Assembly (NCBI RefSeq): GCF_901933205.1
Contig: NC_044577.1
Coordinates: 8,815,321 to 8,879,320, forward strand
Direction: 5' to 3'
Length of the DNA: 64,000 bases
Source: Camarhynchus parvulus
Taxonomy: Eukaryota; Chordata; Aves; Passeriformes; Thraupidae
Part shown: in pieces, positions 38,261 through 49,040 of the stretch
Numbering within the stretch: position 1 is the first letter of the stretch
How the letters are laid out: each line of letters opens with the position of its first letter
The notes under the pieces: generated by a model
What the model was told of the DNA's origin: nothing
Databases searched by the model: none
The model's input: the letters and a program-made list of their open reading frames with translations, nothing else
Made by a program: the position numbers and the translations under genes

Positions 38261-40544
38261 TTGGATATTCACACACAACAGGGGAGTTATGCAGGCCAAG
38301 GCAGGGGAGAATGTACCTCTTTCTTACCTAAGGAAATACCTCTGCTTCAGCCTAAAACCCAGGTAATTTCTCACTAGAGAGCACCTTCCCTCTCCAGGGG
38401 GGATCTGTCCACTCTGACTTTCTGCAGCTTTTTCTCCTTCCTCAAGAGTATCTGGCATTTATGAAGCCCTCAGGAAGACAACATGCAATTACATGGAGTA
38501 TAAACATCTGAGTAGCCAAAGGGGAAAAAAACCCTCATCCTTATTTGGACATACACAACAGATATTAACACATCTCCACGTCATCCAACAGATCCTGGTT
38601 ATCTCACTTCATGTGTTTTACTTCAGAAGTGAGTTAGCTCTTGCATCTCTACAAATCTATTTAAAATTACCTGCATCTGAAGTGTTAAACAGATGAGAGG
38701 TTTTTTCCTTTCACTCTAAACTATTATGGCACTGGAGTTTGGGTTCTCATTCCCTACTGAATCTACACCAACAAGAAGTATTTACGCTTCAGCTCCCTCT
38801 GAAACATCTGGGAGTTGTCTTGGTTCACAATTCATGAAATTCAGTCAGGTGAGTGCAATACATGTACTAAGTTCATAAAGGACTGCAAGGACAAAGTGTA
38901 TTTTAAGCCAAGAGTCACATTTGGACCGAGCAATTCAGCAGTCGCTAGGTCACCTTAGCTGGTAATGGCAGGTAGGATATTCTCTAAACTATGGATATTG
39001 GTGGTCTTCACCTCCATCTTCATTTATTTCAAGAATATGAACTGCATTAAACACATCTGAGCCCAAAGTTTTGCTGTCTTTTACATATCACTGCAGTGAC
39101 TTCCTTCTACACAAAGAAGACAGAAAAACAATGTCACTTGACAGACAACAAAAAAAAAAAGGTGCAGCTTTGACAGCTCAGTAAAAGACTACTTCAGTTT
39201 CAAAGGAAAAATTGGCTAGCAGAAGTTTTAGTGACAGCGCTGCAGAGTCAAGAGATCTGGGTCTGAATGAATATTTACATCTTGGACATTAAAGGCATTT
39301 ATCCATGATATGAACTTTTAAATGAGTAAGCACTTTTCTGTGTAATGCCATAATACTTTCATTCAGCTAAAACTACCCTTGACCCTTGAAAGCCCATACA
39401 AACGGTATCTAAAAGAATTCTGAAGACATGTTCTTCAGCCTGCATGAGAGCACAGTTCAGCGTTGCAGTAAGCGAGCTGTGTTCTATGTGTTTGCAGGGG
39501 TACTGCACTAGCCTTATCCCATGTAATAACAGAGGGGATTTCAGGAATGTAACCAATCTTCCTGAGCTCTGCAGCAGTCACCTACAAGTTGCTGTAAGGG
39601 CTCTAAAAAGACCTTGCAGAAGTAACTTCCAGTTCAGAAGTCCCAGGAGAGGGTGAGGACAAACAAGCCTTGCAGAGTAGGCTGACTCACAATTCCAAGA
39701 GCATTGAAGGAGAGGTGCTTCCTGGCGCATTCCAGGGGACAACACCTCCTGTGTCAGAGGTTAAAAGCAAGTACGTGCATTGACTTTCCCCTCTAACACC
39801 ATGTATCACGTACTTTAGACCATCTGGTGCAAAAGAACTCTTACTTATCACACAGTTTAAATGCATGGAAGAGGCACAACCACCAAATTACTGTTAGAAC
39901 TATAAATAACTAGTATGTTGTCTTTCCTTATGCAACACTATTCACTTAAACACTTTCAAGTCCATTTCTCTCTCCTGTCCTCAAAATATGGTGTTGCCAT
40001 TCCCCAAAGAGAAATTTCCCCACAGAATTCTGGGTTGGCTATTCATCGTGTTTCCTAAATCTGGGATATTTGTGTTCCTAAATCTGTGTGACCAATATGA
40101 AACTTACTGTTAATGGACTCCTTTTCCTTATTCCATCTTTGGAAAGGGAACAGGTGTGGGGAATCATGGAAATCCCACGCAAGCACTTTGATTAACCCCA
40201 GAGCTACTCCCCTTCCAGGGAAGGAATGTATCTCACTTGAAGGCAAAGAACATATGTTCTTGACCATATTCTGCAGTTAGAAAGTCACCAGGAAGAGAGC
40301 ACTGGTACCATCCACTCTACCATAAAACCCCCCCACCAGAGAGAAGCCGAGTAGTATTTGGTCTACCAAACCTGGGACAACAGAAGCAGAGCCAGTTCTT
40401 CAAGGCAAACAATTGTTCTTTGCTCCAGTCAGACTGTCTGTACCTACTGCAGCCATTAGTGTGCCCTCCAGAACTAGCAAATTAATGGCAGCAAGAAAGT
40501 GAAAATAGTCAGTGAACAAGTCTTTTGAAAAGATACTGAGGCAA

Positions 40545-40610
40545 CTTAGCTTGCTGGATTTGGGGGCAAAAAAAAATTATATATATTTTTTCTAAATCCA
40601 GCAAGCCAAG
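40545..40610. repeat. 17-bp-stem hairpin adjoining an AT microsatellite
   Basis: The left arm CTTAGCTTGCTGGATTT (40545-40561) pairs with AAATCCAGCAAGCCAAG (40594-40610) at 16 of 17 positions. The 32-nt loop is A/T-rich (A-run, TATATA, T-run) and can partly pair with itself. The arms are ordinary mixed sequence, unlike the surrounding AT repeat, which argues against chance from low complexity. Confidence 0.9.
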
Positions 40611-40809
40611 ATATATATTTATATATAAATATATATAAGGTATATAAAATGAAATATTATATATGTATATAAAATATATATTTTATATATATTTCCCTAT
40701 TTTAAAATACATCTATATTATATATGTATATTATATACATATATACACACACACACATTTTACATACACATATATATATAAAAATAATTATATATATATA
40801 TATATACAC
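40611..40809. repeat. Long interrupted (TA)n / (CA)n microsatellite
   Basis: About 200 bp of alternating TATATA blocks, with an ACACACACACAC run near 40745-40756 and occasional interruptions. It begins exactly where the hairpin at 40545-40610 ends. The open frame 40663-40845 is a Tyr/Ile repeat artefact. Confidence 0.92.
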
Positions 40810-40984
40810 AGTTTTGTGAAGGACCTAGCAGTAGCTCTCCAGTAATATCCAGTACTGAGGGGCTGACAAGATGGCCAAGTCTGCCATGATGCACAACAGG
40901 AAAATGAGAGACAGCAGGCACTAATTGAAAAAAATCACCCAGAAGGTAGAAGGGGAAAAGAGTCGCTGCAAAAATAATTAAGCA

Positions 40985-41132
40985 GAGAAGCAGAGGCCCA
41001 AAGAGGTTGTGCAACTCCATCCCGGGCAGCTTTCAAAGCCCAACTGGCCAAAGCCCAGATGATCCTCACAGCTGACCTACTTTGAGCAGGATGTTGGTAG
41101 GTCCCTTCCAGCCCCAATGATTTTGTGACTCT
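40985..41132 (+). mobile_element. CR1 LINE 3' fragment, plus strand
   Basis: CCCAAAGAGGTTGTGCAACTCC, then a GAGCAGGATGTTGG block, then AGGTCCCTTCCAGCCCCAATGA follow the order of a CR1 tail. The usual stretch between GTTGGA and AGGTCCC is deleted here. The end at about 41132 keeps a degraded form of the terminal ATTCTGTGA-type repeat (ATTTTGTGACTC). It carries no coding capacity. Confidence 0.82.
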
Positions 41133-42092
41133 TCTCTCAGCTGTCCCTTTAGCTAGAAGCTTACAAAGCCACTTTAGCATCTCAGGTCACCAGTTCCCTT
41201 GCTATTCAGTAATACTGAGCTCTATGAAATGCAAAATACACCATCATTCCAGTTGGACATTCCTTTTTTTATTTAGCTTTCTGACAGTAGGCAAATTTCT
41301 GCAGAAAATGCTAGCAACAAACAAGACTCATTAAAGAAAAATAAGAAACTCAACCAAATACTAAAAATGTTGAAGTCTGAGTTTTCAGTTTTCAATTTAA
41401 ATTTTAAACCTCTTCAAAGAACTTAAAACACATACATGTTTGATAGTTTCATGGAGGGAAGGGGCATTGCAGTTCTAGTTCTCAGTAAGTTTTTTCAATC
41501 TATTTATCTTAGTGCATTTTTCCACAGCACTCTACTCTCCCTGAAATAGGAAAATACCCTGTGTTACTCCTAGGCTGAGCAGTAGCCTGGCCACTGCCTA
41601 AAAAACCCCATCAGCAGCATTCCTGTCTTGTCACAGACCCAGGCGTCATTGCCCAGGAAAGTAGATTTCTGTTCTTCCTTTGCTAACTTTGACCCTTGGA
41701 AAAAGAGTATTTCATTGCTTTATTTGTGAAATTGGAAGTTATACAGAGCAACACCAGAAATATTTCATCTTTTGCCAACAGACGTGTTAATAAAGAGCTA
41801 ATCCTCTCATGTTTATATCAAAGCTGAGGCAATCCACAGCACTAATGCAAAATCCCTCACTCATCTTCTTCCATTTATGCTCTGTTAATCATATAACATT
41901 ATTACAAACAATACAGTAAACTAATTACTGTTCAGTCACTTCTTTCTTCCACAGTATAAACTAAATTACTGACTCATGGACCCATTCTCTCTGTGCAGAT
42001 GAACTCTTTGTTTGTTCTCCTTCCTTCCAGGCTGTTTCATGCCACTTCAATTTGCAGACAACAAAACCTTAAGGATGCCTCCCCACATAACT

Positions 42093-42285
42093 GGGGCGAG
42101 GGTTCTTGGGCTCTGATGGTTTCTGGGTTTGGGCTGGGGCTTGGCTTTTTGTTTGAGGGGTTTGGTTTTGGTTTGTTGTTGTGTCTCTTTGGTTTTTTGT
42201 TGTTTTGGGTTTTTGTGGGTTTTTTGTTTTGTTTTTTGTTCTTGTTGTTTTGTGGAGTTTTGTTTTGCAGGGGGTGGGGGAAGAA
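42093..42285. repeat. G/T-rich low-complexity tract with G-runs
   Basis: The plus strand is almost pure G and T from about 42120 to 42285. Runs of three or more G occur at 42093-42096, 42100-42102, 42108-42110, 42125-42127, 42131-42133, 42136-42139 and 42157-42160. One loop in any set of four exceeds seven bases, so a G-quadruplex would be non-canonical. The open frames on both strands here are composition artefacts. Confidence 0.8.
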
Positions 42286-45200
42286 AGATAAAGCAGCAAG
42301 TGGTGGAAGGAGTACGTGTTAAAATGGCTTCAATGAATTTTCTCCTTGGCTGTCAGAGCCACTTTTGAATGCTGTACGTAAAACACTACAAAACCTGGCA
42401 AAGTCCATCTGACTCATTACCCTGTAGCCTTGTGAGATTAAATTTGGTGCAGCAGTTCACTAACAGCAAGCACAAAGCAAATTGCACCTATTGCTTCCTC
42501 ACATTCATTACAAATACCTTTGGGCACACCAACATTCTGTTGAACTATTGCAACTAAAGTATCATGAACCCTGTGTATTTGAGGCATAGTATGAAGAGAG
42601 AGGTTTTAGCCTATGTAAACAGAAAGACATTCAGGGAAAGCTTTTAAAACAATCCTCTAAAGAAAAGTAAGAAAATAGAACCAACATAAGCTTCTGAAAC
42701 AGGCAGCTGGGCAAAACCATGCCAGCATCGTATGGTTTGGATTACTGAATATTGAGTTCAGGATATTAGAATAAATATTGAATACATTTCAAAATATTAT
42801 TGTTCTGGAGAAGCTGCATATACTCACCATATTCAATGCTATTTTATGAAAGCAAATCAGAATTTGTTCTGAAAATTGTATTATTCTGAAACTGAACCTG
42901 AAGACATGTACTCATGCATTATTCTTCTCCTATTTGACAGGGAAGTATGAAAGGCATTAATATATGAATCAGTGTACCACTATCATTTTTCATAGCATGA
43001 TACCAAATCTTGCCATCCATTTTTGAGAACAATGAAAAGCTTTTTCACTTGCAGTGTAAGAAATGTAGCATGGAATCCATTTCAAGCTTCTAACATCATT
43101 TGAAACAATCCATGTTTTGAAACAGAAGTGTTTTGCATAAATGAAAAATTCTCTTGGTACTGCAAAGAACACTGTAAGTCTACTCTGTTGATTTATTAAT
43201 AAAAATATACCACAAACACAACTATGTCATATTTGTGTGTACAACTCATGCTTCAGTGAAACACTACAGACACGTTCAGCAGAGAAAGCAAGAGACACTT
43301 TAAAGGCAGCAACAAAATTAATTCACCTCAGATAGGTTTCATTTCCTCCCACAAAACCCAGTAAGACTTGAAAAAACCTCAAAATCTAGGGGAAAAAGTC
43401 CTCAATGTTGAATTGTGGATCACAAGCAAGACAAGTAGATGGCACAGAAATCTGTGACAGGACTTGTCTGGTGTTTCTAGCATATTTCTCTCATTTGGTG
43501 TATCCAAATTCATCTTCCACACAGAAGTCATATGGCCAGCCCTTAAAATAATTTGCACTTCAGACTAAGTCTGCATTGCTTAATTAGGGATAAACTGCTT
43601 TCCAGCTTTCAGCTTGCTTGGAAATACCAAGACAGTACTTTGCCATTTCTTTGTGCCAAATAAGTACTACACGTCACTTCACGTTACATTTTACACCAAT
43701 TGAGAAAAGTGCATTGTGCACTTTGGAAGCACTAAAGGCTTATCTCATTCTACTACCAATGATTTACTCTTTCCCTCATCTTGAAAACGAGGCTCAGCTT
43801 TGAGTTACGGATTCTACATCTGGATATTCACCTCTTGTTTTCCTCCTAGGCCTTTGGAAGAAATGGCTTTTTGCGAATGCCCCTTAGGAGCTCTGCTTCT
43901 CAAAACCCAGGAGGACTTATCTTACTATGGACATGTTCTGGTGCTCAAAAAGTGCTGCCCTCTCTGCAATGTGCACAAGGGAAACTGCTTATTAAAAAAT
44001 TGAGCTGTTTTCTAATAGTATTAGACTAGAAAAAAATTATTTGTTTTAAACATACGCTCCAAATACTGTACAGTCCACCTTGGTGAGCACTTCAAGAAAT
44101 CATTGAAGGTCTCAATTTTTTATGCTTTTGTACCAAATATTTGAATATTTCACTGAATAATCAAGTGAAATCCAATATCCTTTAAGATATTATGCACAAA
44201 TATAGCTCAAAAGGCACAGAAACCATCCACAAAGAGCTTGTCCCTAGATAAGTGCAATCAGTAAATCTCTTATCAATTTCAATGCAAAGCACTCTCCGAT
44301 TTAAATTTTCTTTATTAAGCTCTCATTATTATTCTACTTATTTCTATTTTTTCCCATCAGCAGACTGCATTGCAATAAATATTTGTATATGTATTTGAGA
44401 GATACTAAGTGGTATTAACTTTTAGAATAACTGGGATAAATTAAGGGAATTGTGTTCAGTCAATAAGCTTTCCCTGGCAACTGTCACAGGACATACCACT
44501 GGTCTCAAAAGCACAGGGACCTATTTACCACATAGCAGACATGTCCAGCAGGTCATGTTTCAAATAATCCACAACTGCTTTCCTTCTACCTTACTTTTCT
44601 TGCTGCTCCCTCCCTTCATTAAGCACTTATTTACACTAATAAGTGATTACTCAATTTTCATTTCCTCATTCAGCATAAGTACCATAATATTGCCATATGA
44701 TATTTTATTCAAATAAAATTTTTATATGAGTTTTTAATCAGCGCAGCAAGGGTCTCCCATATCACATTCCTTCCTCGCCTTCTGCTAGATACTAAGCCAA
44801 CAGCATGAAACAAATCTAATTAAAACTGAAAATGTGGACCATAGGCATTTATGGTAAACATAGAAGAGTGATTTTTTTTTTTTTGCTACTATGATTAATT
44901 GCAAGAGTTGAGCTCTATTTTTTTACTTTTTCTTCAAGAAGATATCAAGCCAAAATAAAAAACTTGCCTGTTTATTCATGTTGCAACTATGAAGAGTTCC
45001 ATTTCCTTTTGCTACTTTAGCACTGTATTCTATCCTACCAGGAGAAATAACCATAAGGGTTTTGTTTGGTTTCCTTTTTATGCTAATAACTCAGTCATAA
45101 ATGCCACATAGAGGCTTGAAGTTTAAAATTATGTTGATTCTGCAAAGTAGTCATCACCTCTCTATATTTGGACCTGATGACTTTTTTCCCCAAAGTGCTA

Positions 45201-47781
45201 AGTTGCTATTTCAGGTGGAAACAAAAGTTTGAAAAAAGCTGGGTACTCTTGACAGCCACACCATTAGCAGCAAAAAAATTAAAATTTACAAATCCTACAG
45301 AAGCATCACATTTTAATGGTGTAAAATACCAACTTTTTCAAGGTGCTGCGTAGAGTTATGAATGCCTGAAACATTAACTCATTCTCCATCCTATTCCTAA
45401 AGTCGAGCTGGGCTGAGCTACTCTCACCAACAGCCTAAACACAGAGCCCAGTGGCAAGGTTCTCTCAAACCCCCTCACCCCATCAGGCTGGCAGAGTCCA
45501 CATTTACAAGCCTTCAGGGCATGCTGCAGGGTTTATCTATTTATTCAGGCTTTTGCCTGAGGGAGGGCTGCAGAAGCAAAGGGAAGGTTGGCAAGTTCTC
45601 TTTATTTGCAACGAGGTCAATTTTATGTATTAATTTATGTACATGCGCCTGGAGATTATGATAGGCACATTTCATACAATAGCAAACAACTTTAGCCATA
45701 ACCTAATTAACTTTGACTAAGGAAGAAAAGAATTCTCCAGGTCTCCATTAGAGATAAATTCCAGTAAAAAACTTGCCGTGATCACAGATGCTACAAAATA
45801 AGAGTCTGTCTAATCCAAAACTAAAATGGGAAAAAAAATGTGCCTTTTCACACACTGAGGCACACACATGAAAATCAAAAGCCAATTTCTAAGTTGCATG
45901 TAAGTTTTGATACTGTCTGAGCCTTTCCTTCAATACCCTTTGACTTACTGTTGAATAGCAAAAGAAAAATTCTTCCTTCTCAGTCTAACTCTGGGCACGA
46001 TTTTGCAAGTGTTCAAAAGCTGTAGAAATACTGTAGTTCATGAGACTTGGGAAAAAATAAAAGGAGCTGCTGGAAATAAGAGAGTCCCCTGAAAAGGAGC
46101 ACAAAGTGGTAGATTCATGGTACACTGAAATAATACAATCAATACAAGAAATCAACTGCAAAGTGAAACTGATTGCTGAATACTTTCTGACAAATCTAAA
46201 GAGACTTTCCTGCAGGTGTTGGTTTGACCTATTCCCTGAAGAAACAAGAGCAGCATATTAGATTGGCAAGCTCGGGGTACAGCTTAGATGTAACACTGTT
46301 TTAAGGGAAAGACAAAAAACCCACCATGTTTTTAAGGTGACACGTCAGTTCTAGAAATGGACTTGAAAAAAAAGCAGCAAGTCTTATGACACCTGCTCTG
46401 TTGTTGTTAAATTATTTAGAATTTAGCTGTTATGTTACTTAGCAATGCCAAGGATCAGAAAACAATATGTTGCTTCAGTGACAAACTCAGCCTACACTGG
46501 GACGAGACATGTCCCAGACCAATGTATTAAGCTACAACAGCACTCAGCAGAGCCAATAAAAGGCTCCATGAAGATTTTTAGAGAGGCCAAGAGAAGCTTC
46601 AACCCTATCAAGTATCTGTTCTGCATTTGCAGATCATCAGGAGGTGCTGAAATGAGTCACTGTGGTTTGGGTGGATGGATAGATCAGTTTAAGAATTGCT
46701 TTGCAGTATGGAAATGCCAAATGACAGAAACTGAGGATCCTACCAAAAGCTATAAAGTGACCAAGTACCAAGGACTTACAAAAAAGTTAAGAGAACTTGG
46801 ATTTGCAAAAGAAGGGCTCATATGGTGTTTAGAGACTTATTCAAACCAACAGAATAACTCATCAACAACTGATGCTCTTACCAAAGGGAACGCACGGTAA
46901 GGTTGCAGTTCTATCAGAGACATGAGATGGAGTGTGTGTGAAAAATCAGAAATTCCAAGTATAAGCCACACATATGTCTCAATGATGAGCACACTCCAAA
47001 TATCTTTGAGAAATATTCATGGCATGTGAACAGAAAACAGTGTGCACTAAGAGTGTGGCAAGTAGAGCAGATCTCAGGAACAGAGCTCATTTTATAAGGA
47101 GAGAAGTAGATACTGTATTGTCACAAACACAAATGTAAGGTGAAAGGGGATAACATGCTCAGCAGGTCACACTTGAAAGCTTTCTCTTCCAATAGCTAAA
47201 TTACAGTGACATTCCTAACAACCCATCTTGTTACAGAGGGTATTGTAAATACCATGGGATCTTTATATTTAATTAACAAATGAAAGTTTTTAAGCTTTAC
47301 TAATCTGCGGCTGGCTGCCAAATCTGTGGTTTATACCATAATATCAAACATATGTTTTATACAACATGCAACCCATTCAGTAATTTTCACCAGTTCCAGG
47401 CATCCGCATCCCTTCCCTTGATACATGAAATGGATTCATAAGCAGCAGATTAAGTAATCAGAACTGGGAGGTGGAAGATTTAGAGTGCAAACCCGTGGGG
47501 ATTTTCCCATTTGTCACCCCTGGGCTCCGGCAGTGACTTACAGAGAATGTCACGTTTATCTACAGACTGTAAAATGAAGTTGTTAAGCACAAACAAACTC
47601 AGGATGAAAAGTACAAAAATGACTTAAAATTTCAAATCTATCTTCCACCTCCCTGGTGAGATAAAGCTGTACAGCCTCCACTGTGCCTGATTCCCAGTGC
47701 AAGTAAGGGAACATATGGATTAAAACTGCATTACTGGCTTGGTCACAAGTCCTGTGGAAATGCCATGTAATATTTCCTTAC

Positions 47782-47838
47782 CTGAGCAATCATCCCATCA
47801 GACATGGGATCAACTGCCCTGTAGGTAATGTAATAATT
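47782..47838 (-). other. Candidate 57-nt internal exon, minus strand
   Basis: On the minus strand a pyrimidine-rich acceptor (CATCTTTCTCCTCAG), with a branch-site-like CATTAAC upstream, is followed by 57 bases and a strong donor (CAG then GTAAGG). Frame 0 is open for all 19 codons (NYYITYRAVDPMSDGMIAQ); the other two frames hit stops. The length is divisible by three, so inclusion keeps phase 0, which matches the candidate exon at 3381-3432 downstream. I do not recognise the protein. The splice signals are good, but pseudo-exons of this quality are expected in tens of kilobases of vertebrate DNA. Confidence 0.35.
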
Positions 47839-48930
47839 CTGAGGAGAAAGATGAGGTTAATGATGCAAACTCAACCTTTCAAAATAAACCCAAAAACTTG
47901 CCACAGCAATTTCAAAGTGCACAAATTTTTCTTTTTCACAAATGAAAACTTTTTTTTTAACACTAAGTGAAGCCTTAGCAGTATTTGTTTACAGTGTTAA
48001 AAGCTTTCTTTAGCAATAACAAAAGACTGAAATGCAAAACCCCCAGGAGAATCACTTGCATTAATAACAAAATATTTTTTCAGACAGTAATTGGACAGTA
48101 CACCCGCTCTTACATGTAACAGGTAACATTTCTAAAACTATAAAGCTGATTGCAAAAGAGTTGTTTACTGTGAAAACTCTTGTGCTTCACTTCAGCCAGA
48201 AAAGTCCCTAAATCACAACGACTTGAACTATGAGTATCTAGTATCATGAGGTTGTGGGGTTTTGATCATCACACATTTTATTTACTCAGAACTTCTGACA
48301 TAATTGTCACGACTACTGAAATGTTAAAAGTGATTCTGTTATCCAGCCAACACATTTGGAATGGAAAGAAAGGAAAAAGCTGTTTTTTTCAAGGTTTAAG
48401 AACATGAAGTCCTTAATCTGTCTACTTGTTTATCATAAGACCACTCTGTCTTTGTTGGGTATGGATACCAAACATAACAGATGGTCCGCCAAAACCCTAT
48501 CACGTTTGCTTCAATTATTTGTGAAAGACTGCAGAGGGGGAGGAAAGAACTAGAATGATACATTAAAACCTAAAAGAAACACAAAGCCAGGTACTAAACA
48601 ATAGAAAGAATGAAGCAAGTACAGAGTCAAACAAACATGGTGTCAAAAAAGATGGTTTCATGGTTAATTCTGCCTACATAATTGTTTCAGCACTCCAAAG
48701 GGACTTACAGCTGATTTTGCATAGTATTTCCACAGAATTACTAACTTAGTATTATGAGAACATATGTAAAAGATAAAGATACACCACTATGTGCAACAAT
48801 TAACTCTGATTGCAAAAGGGCAAACTTGTAATGTGAAAGGAGACCAAACGACCTTTTAAGTACAAGGCAAAGCTCAGCAGACAGTAATGTGCTTTCTGAT
48901 TCTCCTAAGCCCTTAAGAATGATTTTCTTG

Positions 48931-49040
48931 GGCCAAGGTGTTTAAAATACATGTATTTATGGTATTTAAGAGATCTAGTTTAGTGATGGAACTTTTAGGT
49001 TAATGATTGAGCTCAATCTTTTCCAACCTAAATGATTCCA
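48931..49040 (+). mobile_element. CR1 LINE 3' tail fragment, plus strand
   Basis: GGTGTTTAAAATACATGTA, then TAGTTTAGTGATGGAACTT, then TTAATGATTGAGCTC and TCTTTTCCAACCTAAATGAT follow the CR1 tail order. It is only about 110 bp long, as expected of a heavily 5'-truncated copy, and carries many substitutions. Confidence 0.85.

Larger units (their letters stand above)
30521..40544. other. AT-rich unique non-coding DNA
   Basis: About 10 kb without a gene I can support. Landmarks are a hairpin cluster at 32382-32472, a 21-bp tandem duplication at 34041-34078, a TA run at 35152-35166, a GC-richer patch at 36290-36540 and another with several CpGs at 38040-38260. Open frames reach 127 codons (35261-35644, from a TTG) and look like none I know. 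A weak plus-strand exon-like segment lies at 38793-38848. Confidence 0.6.
41133..48930. other. AT-rich unique non-coding DNA
   Basis: About 7.8 kb. It contains the G/T-rich tract at 42093-42285 and a candidate minus-strand exon at 47782-47838. The 151-codon ATG frame 46445-46900 has no recognised domain and its length is within reach of chance in this much sequence. A mixed-composition patch at 45400-45620 holds a small TCAGGC/GCCTGA hairpin. Confidence 0.6.

Noticed and set aside
42069..42368. Open frames on both strands in the G/T tract
   Set aside because: Amino-acid strings (Phe/Leu/Gly/Val on one strand, Thr/Lys/Pro/Gln on the other) are simple products of low-complexity DNA.
46445..46900. 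151-codon ATG frame, plus strand
   Set aside because: Weak start context, no known domain, no paired splice sites. About one such frame is plausible by chance in this much sequence on two strands.
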